Origin: Natranaerofaba carboxydovora
GTDB taxonomy: Bacteria; Bacillota; Natranaerobiia; Natranaerobiales; Natranaerofabaceae
Reading direction: 5' to 3'
Length of the DNA stretch: 64,000 bases
Assembly (NCBI RefSeq): GCF_022539405.1
Contig: NZ_CP054394.1
Location: 3,012,501-3,076,500, forward strand
A program made the position numbers and the translations under genes. Shown one piece after another: positions 28,278-35,018 of the stretch. Positions within the stretch are counted from its first letter, which is position 1. Every line of letters starts with the position of its first letter. The notes below the pieces were generated by a model, which was not told where the DNA came from, searched no databases, and was given only the letters and a program-made list of their open reading frames with translations.

Positions 28278-28459
28278 ATTTTCCCTCCTTTAGTAGGAGA
28301 ACCGATCTGCATTAACGGTTTGTTGATTTAATACAACATATGTTGGCGTAACAAAAACTGTTACAGGGGAAATTTAAATAAATCCTTTTAAAGATAACTA
28401 ACATACTTTTTGGAAAATGCATATATTATAGTAAAAGGTAGGTCAAGGAGGGGATTAGT

Positions 28460-30010
28460 GTGTCTCATAAGGACATTGAATTAGAAAAGGAACTATTAAA
28501 AGTCAAGTCGGTAGTCGGTGAAGGCGTTGTGCAAACTAATGTTGAGGCAGATATCACGTTACCGGCCCCCGTGAGAAAAATTAGAGAACCAGTAGATGCT
28601 GAAGTAAATATAACTGATACAGAAGTGATTGAAGACAAAGTGATTGTTAAAGGAGTTTTAGAAAAGCAGGTTTATTTTGTAGATGACAAAACAGGAACTC
28701 TTCATGAAAAAAGTTTTGAAGAAAACTTTTCGGTTTTTGTTGATATTCCTGGGGCAGAGCCGGGGAATGAAGTTCAAGTACGGCCAAGAGTGGAATTTGT
28801 AGGGGTAGAAGAAAAAGATAACAACGACAAAAAAGATCACTTAAAAGAAGAGGTATTTAAACAGTTAGCAGTTATAGAAGTATTTGTTAAAGTTACTGAA
28901 GAGATTCAATTAGAGGTTGTGACCGATGCAGTAGGCACTGATATTGAAGTTGAAACAGAGCTACTTAAAGTAGAGGATGTTATAGGTGAGGATACTACCC
29001 AGACAGAACTAATAAGCGATGTAAAACTTGATTATCCTGTGAGAAAAGTTGAATCTGTTGATACCAGGTTTGAAGATGTAGAAAGCAGGGTACTAGATGA
29101 TAAAGTGATAGTGGAAGGAACGCTTGTGAAGCAAATATATTTTGTTGATCCAGAGTTAGATGTAGTAAGAGAACAGACAGCAACTGAAAACTTTTCTGTG
29201 ACTATTGATATCCCTGGTGCTAGGCCAGGTATGAATGTACAGGAGTTTCCCCGGGTAGAATTTGTTGATCATGAAATAGTAGACGATTTTAACTTGAGAC
29301 AAACAGCAGTAGTAGAAGTTTTCGCCAAAGTTACAGAAACTGTACAAATAGAAGTGGTAACCGATATCATAGGTGTAGAAACTGTAACTGAGCTATTAAA
29401 AGTTTCTCCTGTTATAGGCGAAGATAGGGTACAGCAGCTCGTAGAAGCTGATACAAAACTTTCTTGCCCTGCTAGAAAAATACAACAGGTACAAGGTGAA
29501 TTTAGGGATGTAGAAGGAAGAGTTATAGATGATAAAGTAATTGTTGAAGGTACAGTTCATAAACAGATATTTTTTGTCGATGCTACTACTGATGAAGTTA
29601 TTGAAACCTCAGAAGATGTTCCTTTTACCGTTACAATAGATATACTTGGCGCAATGCCTGATCATCAAGTACAGATTTCTCCTAGAATAGAAACTATTCA
29701 AGAGGAGATTGATCAGGAGGACCCTACCCTTATTAGGGAAACAATAGTTGTTGAAGTGTTTGCAAAAGTTACACAAACAGCCCAACATGAAGTGGTCATT
29801 GATTTAGAAGATGAAAAAAAGGAAAAACCTATCAGTAAACCTAAGAAAAAATCAGGTCCTTCGCTGAAGATTTATGTAGTCCAAAAGAACGACACTATTT
29901 ACCATATTGCTGAAAAATTTGATGTGGCGGCTGAAGACATAATAAAAGCAAATAATATCAAAAACCCTGACATGATTTTTCCTGGACAGAAACTATTAAT
30001 TCCTATGTAA
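28460..30010 (+). CDS. sipL: SipL-like spore morphogenetic protein (three DUF3794 domains plus LysM)
   Basis: This is a 516-residue protein with three DUF3794 domains (about 10-160, 165-305, 310-455), each containing the pattern V-I-x-x-K-V-I-V-x-G-x-x-x-K-Q-x-x-F-V-D and ending in AVVEVFAKVTE-like strands. A basic linker leads to a C-terminal LysM domain (about 472-516: YVVQKNDTIYHIAEKFDV). This architecture is that of SipL in Clostridioides, which binds SpoIVA and is needed to place the spore coat around the forespore. GTG 28460 has CAAGGAGGGG upstream. It follows veg in clostridial genomes, which supports the call. Confidence 0.9.
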   Translation: MSHKDIELEKELLKVKSVVGEGVVQTNVEADITLPAPVRKIREPVDAEVNITDTEVIEDKVIVKGVLEKQVYFVDDKTGTLHEKSFEENFSVFVDIPGAEPGNEVQVRPRVEFVGVEEKDNNDKKDHLKEEVFKQLAVIEVFVKVTEEIQLEVVTDAVGTDIEVETELLKVEDVIGEDTTQTELISDVKLDYPVRKVESVDTRFEDVESRVLDDKVIVEGTLVKQIYFVDPELDVVREQTATENFSVTIDIPGARPGMNVQEFPRVEFVDHEIVDDFNLRQTAVVEVFAKVTETVQIEVVTDIIGVETVTELLKVSPVIGEDRVQQLVEADTKLSCPARKIQQVQGEFRDVEGRVIDDKVIVEGTVHKQIFFVDATTDEVIETSEDVPFTVTIDILGAMPDHQVQISPRIETIQEEIDQEDPTLIRETIVVEVFAKVTQTAQHEVVIDLEDEKKEKPISKPKKKSGPSLKIYVVQKNDTIYHIAEKFDVAAEDIIKANNIKNPDMIFPGQKLLIPM

Positions 30011-30043
30011 GAAGAGTATGCATTTGATAGTTTAAGAAGAGCT

Positions 30044-30070
30044 AAAGTAGCCTCGTTGGCTGCTTTTTTT
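30044..30070 (+). terminator. Intrinsic terminator of sipL
   Basis: Stem AAAGTAGCC (30044-30052) with GGCTGCTTT (30058-30066), one G-U pair, loop TCGTT, then a T run to 30070. Confidence 0.85.
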
Positions 30071-30195
30071 TGTCCAATAATAGCTAATTAATGGTTTATT
30101 TAGCCATTGCCTTTAAATTCTATAAATTTTACAGTAATGGTATTAAATATAATGATTAACTTCTTTTTATCAAATTGCAACTTATTAACATGGAT

Positions 30196-30249
30196 TTGTA
30201 AGAATCGGAGGTATCGCCATATAATTAACATAACATCAAAATTATGTTA
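30196..30249 (+). promoter_or_regulatory. Possible promoter with an overlapping inverted repeat upstream of the CAP gene
   Basis: TTGTAA 30196-30201, an 18-bp spacer and TATAAT 30220-30225 form a plausible promoter. A palindrome, TAACATAA (30226-30233) with TTATGTTA (30242-30249), begins right after the -10 box, where an operator would sit. Confidence 0.45.
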
Positions 30250-30267
30250 TAGAAAGGGTGGTTTGGG

Positions 30268-31212
30268 TTGGAAAATAAGTACATAAAGTTTTTAAGTTTA
30301 GCAGTTGTCTTTTTGTTCTTCTTAACTTCAACATCTCAGGCTTTTGCATCAAACAGAATTATTTTGAGAAGTAGTGGTCAAGATAATACTCCTCGGGTTA
30401 TTAAAGTGAGTTTAAATCATTCAGGATGGGGAAATGAGAGTAGGAATAGTTTTAATCGACAAGTAGGAAGGCTTGAAACTCCTTTGAAGTTTGTAATAAG
30501 AGATGGACAGTTAAGATTGGTCCAGAGACCAGATCTAAATCAGGAAGACAAAGCTGATAAAGAAGTGGATGTTCCAGAGGAAGACTCTAAAGAAGAACCT
30601 GGCAAGGACAAGCCTGAAGAGCCAAAAGAAGAAGAGCCAAAAGAAGAAGAGCCAAAAGAAGAAGAGCCAAAAGAAGAAGAGCCAAAAGAAGAAGAGCCAA
30701 AAGAAGAAGAGCCAAAAGAAGAAGAGCCAGATAAAGAACCTGAAGAAGATAAGTCTGAAGAAAACAAAGAACAAAAAGAAGAACAGAAAGAAAAAGACGA
30801 GCGCGAAGAGCAAGAAGAGCAAGAAGAATTAAATGATGCTGAAGAACAGATGATAAACAAAGTAAATGAAGAAAGAAGACAAAGAGGGTTGTCTCCTTTA
30901 GAAGTAGACTACGAAGTAGTTGAGGTTGCAAGAGCGAAAAGTCAGGACATGATAGATAATAATTACTTTGCCCATAACTCACCTACCTATGGTTCGCCAT
31001 TTGATATGTTGAATAAGTTTGGAATAAATTATAGAACAGCTGGTGAGAACTTAGCAGGTTCTAGAACAGTCGAGACTGCTCATAACAACTTGATGAATTC
31101 TGATGGGCACAGAAGGAATATTTTAAATGAAAACTTTACACATATTGGTGTAGGTGTAGTAGAGGGTGGTACTTACGGCAAATATTTTACTCAAATGTTT
31201 ATTGGAAAATAA
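30268..31212 (+). CDS. Secreted CAP/SCP domain protein (YkwD type) with acidic repeat linker
   Basis: This is a 314-residue exported protein with a signal peptide (about 1-28, ending AFA), a basic-neutral segment, a very acidic linker (about 95-190) containing seven copies of EPKEE, and a C-terminal CAP domain (about 195-314): EQMINKVNEERRQRGLSPLEVD, ARAKSQDMIDNNYFAHNSPTYG, AGENLAGSRTVE, HRRNILNENFTHIGVGV. The conserved histidines and glutamates of the CAP cavity are present. Bacterial CAP proteins are common on spores and cell walls, but their activity is unsettled. TTG 30268 lies 5 nt after AAAGGGTGG. A bidirectional terminator follows. Confidence 0.88.
   Translation: MENKYIKFLSLAVVFLFFLTSTSQAFASNRIILRSSGQDNTPRVIKVSLNHSGWGNESRNSFNRQVGRLETPLKFVIRDGQLRLVQRPDLNQEDKADKEVDVPEEDSKEEPGKDKPEEPKEEEPKEEEPKEEEPKEEEPKEEEPKEEEPKEEEPDKEPEEDKSEENKEQKEEQKEKDEREEQEEQEELNDAEEQMINKVNEERRQRGLSPLEVDYEVVEVARAKSQDMIDNNYFAHNSPTYGSPFDMLNKFGINYRTAGENLAGSRTVETAHNNLMNSDGHRRNILNENFTHIGVGVVEGGTYGKYFTQMFIGK
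30621..30725 (+). repeat. 15-bp in-frame tandem repeat coding for EPKEE
   Basis: Seven identical 15-bp units (GCCAAAAGAAGAAGA) run from 30621 to 30725. Because the unit is a multiple of three, changes in copy number would keep the frame and vary the linker length. Confidence 0.95.
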
Positions 31213-31241
31213 TAATTTTAGAGGCTAGACATTATTTGTCT

Positions 31242-31284
31242 AAAGCAGGACCTAGAATTGTATCTGGAGGTCCTGCTTTATTTT
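31242..31284. terminator. Bidirectional terminator between the CAP and GDT1 genes
   Basis: Perfect 12-bp stem AAAGCAGGACCT (31242-31253) with AGGTCCTGCTTT (31268-31279), followed by ATTTTT on the plus side. It serves the convergent pair. Confidence 0.85.
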
Positions 31285-31550
31285 TGAGAGATCAGTAACA
31301 CTACCCCTAATATAATAAAAGCTACTCCTGCCCCGTTTTTTAATATGTTTGGAGGCAGGTATTTTGTTAATATGTTTCCAAGCATAACACCTAAAAAGCT
31401 TGCTAAAATAAGAGCAGTACTAGCTCCGATGAAAACTCCTAACAAAGATTTTTTTTGGGTTGCGAGAAGCATGGTTGCAAGCTGGGTTTTATCTCCAAGC
31501 TCAGCTAAAAAAACCATGCCAAAGGTAACAAGAAGACTTTCCCAAAACAT
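31278..31550 (-). CDS. GDT1/TMEM165 (UPF0016) family half-transporter
   Basis: This is a 90-residue membrane protein with three hydrophobic segments. It carries one copy of the family motif E-x-G-D-K-(T/S) in FLAELGDKTQLATMLLA (near residue 16). Full-length members have two such halves and exchange Mn2+ or Ca2+ for protons; single-domain members must form dimers, often as a pair of different genes. Only one half gene is seen here. ATG has AAAGGAGAG upstream. It is convergent with the CAP gene. Confidence 0.85.
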   Translation of the reverse strand: MFWESLLVTFGMVFLAELGDKTQLATMLLATQKKSLLGVFIGASTALILASFLGVMLGNILTKYLPPNILKNGAGVAFIILGVVLLISQK

Positions 31551-31655
31551 GTTATCTCTCCTTTTTTAATTAATTATATTTTGTTCACTGTTATTATATT
31601 CCCTAATATGTTATCAAAATTAAAGATTATTAGTTGTTCACCGGGGGACCTATTA

Positions 31656-31684
31656 TTGAAAGTATTTAAAACCTAGGGTATAAT
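31656..31684 (+). promoter_or_regulatory. Housekeeping promoter of the D,D-carboxypeptidase gene
   Basis: TTGAAA 31656-31661, 17-bp spacer, TATAAT 31679-31684; start codon about 30 bp downstream. Confidence 0.75.
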
Positions 31685-31714
31685 TTAATATTGAGACAAA
31701 GGGGAGTGGACAGA

Positions 31715-32917
31715 GTGATAAATGTCAAAAAATTAACAGTATTAATCCTTGTTGTAATGATTTTTTTTGGAAATGCCATTATAAGTACTATAAGTGCAAG
31801 TTCAGATAGTTCTGACATAGATATCTACGCAGATGCGGCTGTTTTAATAGAAGTAGAGAATGGACAGGTTTTATATGATAAAAATAAACATGAAAGTATG
31901 TACCCGGCTAGTACTACCAAAATAATGACAGCACATTTACTTTTACAGAACTCTTCTTTATCGGAACAAGTAGAAGTAACAGAAAATGCATTTAGAGTAA
32001 GAGGTTCTACACTACACCTTAACAAAGGGATGACACTTTCTGTTAGAGACCTGCTCTATGGGATAATGCTCCGCTCGGCTAATGACGGGGCTATAGCAGC
32101 TGCAGAACATGTATCAGGGTCAAAAGAAAGTTTTGTAGAAAAAATGAATCAGAAAGCGAAAGAATACGGGGCAAAAAATACTGGGTTTCAAAACCCCCAT
32201 GGACTTACAAACGGTTATCCAGACCATAATACAACTGCGTATGATCTTGCCATGATAACAAGACAAGCGCTTAAATGTCCAGAATTTAGAAGAATTGTAA
32301 ATACAACAGAAGATGAGATAAAGTTAAAGGATGGAACTAGAGAGTTATATAATCCCAATAGACTTCTAAAAAATTATCAATATGCTAACGGAGTTAAGAC
32401 AGGGTATACAGCTATGTCTGGTCATACCCTGGTGGCATCTGCAACTAAAGATGATATTACATTAGTAGCTGTTATACTTGGAAGTGATACCAGAAATGCA
32501 CTGTTTAACAGTGCCGAAAATTTGTTTGATTACGTTTTTGAAAACTATGAAAAGATTATGGTTTCAGAAAAGAACGAACTGGTCGACTCGATAAATATTG
32601 AAGAGCATGATATAGAACTTGATGTTTATACTGATTCAGAAGTAAGCTATATGGTGAATACAAAAGAACAGTCAAATCCAATTGAAGAAAGAAACAGTCT
32701 AAAAGATTCCCTTTCTCTACCCCTAGAAAAAAATGATAAAATAGGTGAAATGATGTTCTTTAGTCAAGGTGAAGAAATAGGGGCTACTAATTTAATTATA
32801 AAAGAAGATGTTGAAAGACCTGAGGCAAAAAATACAAGTGCTATAACCTTTGTACTAATTGCAGGGGGAGTTGTGACAGGTTTCTTCGTATTTTTTAAAA
32901 ATAAAAAAGATAAATAA
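31715..32917 (+). CDS. D-alanyl-D-alanine carboxypeptidase (DacA/DacF family)
   Basis: This low-molecular-mass penicillin-binding protein of 400 residues is exported by an N-terminal hydrophobic segment and trims the terminal D-Ala of peptidoglycan pentapeptides. Active-site motifs are S-T-T-K in YPASTTKIMTAH (near residue 66), S-A-N in LRSANDGAIAA, and K-T-G in GVKTGYTAMSGH. Unlike DacA, the C terminus has a transmembrane helix (AITFVLIAGGVVTGFFVFF) followed by lysines, which probably anchors it. GTG 31715 lies 8 nt after GGGGAG; TTG 31691 is in frame but precedes that site. Which sporulation or vegetative paralogue it is cannot be told. Confidence 0.92.
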   Translation: MINVKKLTVLILVVMIFFGNAIISTISASSDSSDIDIYADAAVLIEVENGQVLYDKNKHESMYPASTTKIMTAHLLLQNSSLSEQVEVTENAFRVRGSTLHLNKGMTLSVRDLLYGIMLRSANDGAIAAAEHVSGSKESFVEKMNQKAKEYGAKNTGFQNPHGLTNGYPDHNTTAYDLAMITRQALKCPEFRRIVNTTEDEIKLKDGTRELYNPNRLLKNYQYANGVKTGYTAMSGHTLVASATKDDITLVAVILGSDTRNALFNSAENLFDYVFENYEKIMVSEKNELVDSINIEEHDIELDVYTDSEVSYMVNTKEQSNPIEERNSLKDSLSLPLEKNDKIGEMMFFSQGEEIGATNLIIKEDVERPEAKNTSAITFVLIAGGVVTGFFVFFKNKKDK

Positions 32918-32959
32918 AATAACTAAAATACTTAAGGAATAACAGAAAGGGGTTATAAT

Positions 32960-34000
32960 ATGAAAGAGTTTAACCGTGTAAAAGATGTATACGATTGGGA
33001 AATAAATAAAGATAGAAGGCTTTTTAGTGCAAGTCATGAAGAGATTTTAAGTGGCAGGACCACAGATATATATTTTGTCAGGACAAAAGAGCTTTTGGAA
33101 CATTTGAACAGATCTGAAAAAGAAGTGACAGCAGAAGTGTTTGCATCGAGAGAAGGAGTTATGGCAGGAACTAATGAGGTTATGGGATTAATAAAAGACA
33201 AACCCGACCTAGAAGTATGGACTCTAAAAGAAGGGGAAAATTTTGGTGAAAAAGAAGTAATAATGAGACTAAAAGGTCCATATTCCCAGGTAGCGGTTTA
33301 TGAAACCCCTCTTTTGGGAATTCTTGCTTCCTCTTCTGGTTGGGCATCTGCTGCTAGTGAGTGCCGCGAAGCTGCTGGTGAAGATGCTACTCTAATATGC
33401 TTTGGAGCTAGACATATACACCCTTCTTCCGCACCAGTGATGGAAAGGTCTGCACTGGTTGGGGGATTTGATGGTTGTAGTTGTATATTAGGTGCAAAAC
33501 TTTGGGGGATAAAGCCTTCGGGCACAGTACCCCATGCAGTATTTTTAATGGTAGGAGATACCGTGGAAGTAGCAAAAGCATATAATGAAATCATGCCAGA
33601 AAATGATGCCAGGGTGATATTAGTAGATACATTTAAAGATGAAGTAGAGGAGTCTTTGCGAGTTGCCAGGGAATTAGGTAAGGATTTGTTTGGGGTAAGA
33701 ATTGACACGCCTTCTGAAAGAGGGGGTGTGACTTCGGGGCTCATTAAAGAAGCTAGAGCAAAACTAGATCAAGCAGGGTTTGATTATGTTAGAATACTTG
33801 CATCGGGAGGTATGACCCCAGATAAAATAATCGAACTTAAAAAAGCCGGAGTTAGTACCTTTGGCGTTGGCAGTTACATAGCTGCTGCAAGACCTATAGA
33901 TATGACCATGGACTTAAAAGAGGTAGATGGAATTCCTATTGCAAAAAGAGGTAGAATACCGGGTTTAACTTCAACTAATAGATTATCAAGAATAAAATAA
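32960..34000 (+). CDS. Nicotinate phosphoribosyltransferase
   Basis: This 346-residue enzyme belongs to the nicotinate/quinolinate phosphoribosyltransferase superfamily and converts nicotinate and PRPP to nicotinate mononucleotide in NAD salvage. It is of the shorter (archaeal-like) type. Motifs are FASREGVMAGTNEV, YETPLLGILASSSG, CFGARHIHPSSAPVMERSA, PSGTVPHAVFL, GVRIDTPSERGGV and the phosphate-binding ILASGGMTPDKI. The sequence ends with GRIPGLTSTNRLSRI. ATG has AAAGGGG upstream. It lies 42 bp after the carboxypeptidase gene. Confidence 0.9.
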   Translation: MKEFNRVKDVYDWEINKDRRLFSASHEEILSGRTTDIYFVRTKELLEHLNRSEKEVTAEVFASREGVMAGTNEVMGLIKDKPDLEVWTLKEGENFGEKEVIMRLKGPYSQVAVYETPLLGILASSSGWASAASECREAAGEDATLICFGARHIHPSSAPVMERSALVGGFDGCSCILGAKLWGIKPSGTVPHAVFLMVGDTVEVAKAYNEIMPENDARVILVDTFKDEVEESLRVARELGKDLFGVRIDTPSERGGVTSGLIKEARAKLDQAGFDYVRILASGGMTPDKIIELKKAGVSTFGVGSYIAAARPIDMTMDLKEVDGIPIAKRGRIPGLTSTNRLSRIK

Positions 34001-34010
34001 ATAAAATTTT

Positions 34011-34077
34011 AAATTCTAGTGCAAAAAGTCTATTCACATAAGCTATAGTGTTTTTATGACTTTTTGCACCAGAATTT
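34011..34077. repeat. Dispersed palindromic repeat, copy B
   Basis: Arms at 34011-34030 and 34058-34077 match at 19 of 20 positions and contain the family end sequence GTGCAAAAAGTC and its complement, around a 27-nt loop. Confidence 0.85.
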
Positions 34078-34101
34078 TTCCCGGGATTGATTTAAGGTCT
34101 A

Positions 34102-34129
34102 AAGTACTCCTAGAAGGGGTGCTTTTTTT
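34102..34129 (+). terminator. Intrinsic terminator before cyanophycinase
   Basis: Stem AAGTACTCC (34102-34110) with GGGGTGCTT (34115-34123; two G-U pairs), then seven T. A short AT-flanked palindrome (TTTTCCCGGGGAAAA) follows at about 34144-34158. Confidence 0.7.
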
Positions 34130-34202
34130 ATTTGAATAAATGATTTTTCCCGGGGAAAAATATTGTTGTGCCTATGCTTAAAAAGGGAAGGTGTATATAA
34201 GC

Positions 34203-35018
34203 GTGTCTAAGGGAAGGTTATTTATTATTGGAGGGAATGAAAACAAAGGTGAAAAGTCTATTCTAAAAGATTTTGTTAGACTATCTGGTGGTAGTAATGC
34301 ATGTATTGGAGTTATACCTACAGCTACTAAAGACCCGGAAGAAACTGGCGAGAGGTACAAAGAAGTATTTAAAAACTTTGGCGCAGAAGATGTTCATGTT
34401 TTAAACATCCAGACAAGAAAAGATGGTGACAAAAAAGCGCTTATAAACTTATTTGATGATATTACTGGTGTGTATTTTACTGGGGGTGATCAGCTAAGAA
34501 TAACAAGTATAATAGGAGGCACAGAATTTGATAAAAAATTACATGAATATCACCGAAAAGGCTTAGTTGTTGGGGGTACCAGTGCTGGAGCTTCTGTAAT
34601 GAGTGATACAATGATTGTAGAGGGTCTTGATGAATCGCCTCCAGCAAAGAGTACAGTAAATATGGCCCCTGGACTTGGTTTTTTACAAAGGACGGTTATT
34701 GATCAACACTTTGATCAGCGCGGCCGTATGGGAAGGTTGTTAACGGTTGTTGCCCAAAATCCTCATGTATTAGGTTTTGGAATTGATGAAGATACTGCTA
34801 TAGTAACTGAAGATGAAACAATGCTAAAAGTGCTTGGTACTCAGACTGTCACCGTGGTAGACGGCAGTAAGATAGATCATTCTAATATAATTAAAGAAGG
34901 AGAAGATCAGCCTTTGGCAATAACTAATATTATAATACATGTCTTATCTGCAGGTTATTTTTTTGACCTTAAACGCCGTCATGTTAAAGGGGGACTAGAG
35001 TTTGAAAGTTCTCGATAA
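34203..35018 (+). CDS. cphB: Cyanophycinase
   Basis: Cyanophycinase is a serine exopeptidase (family S51) that releases beta-Asp-Arg dipeptides from cyanophycin, an Asp-Arg polymer. The 271-residue protein has FIIGGNENKG at the start, VYFTGGDQLRI, the nucleophile motif GGTSAGASVMS (near residue 120), and TVIDQHFDQRGRMGRLL. GTG 34203 lies 9 nt after GGAAGGTG, and GTG 34191 lies within that site. The gene overlaps cphA by 17 nt, so the enzymes that make and break the polymer are translationally coupled. The product lacks a signal peptide and acts in the cytoplasm. Confidence 0.93.
   Translation: MSKGRLFIIGGNENKGEKSILKDFVRLSGGSNACIGVIPTATKDPEETGERYKEVFKNFGAEDVHVLNIQTRKDGDKKALINLFDDITGVYFTGGDQLRITSIIGGTEFDKKLHEYHRKGLVVGGTSAGASVMSDTMIVEGLDESPPAKSTVNMAPGLGFLQRTVIDQHFDQRGRMGRLLTVVAQNPHVLGFGIDEDTAIVTEDETMLKVLGTQTVTVVDGSKIDHSNIIKEGEDQPLAITNIIIHVLSAGYFFDLKRRHVKGGLEFESSR

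Noticed and set aside
30535-30982. Frames of 87-131 residues in all registers across the CAP linker
   Set aside because: Artefacts of the 15-bp repeat, which has no stop in any frame.
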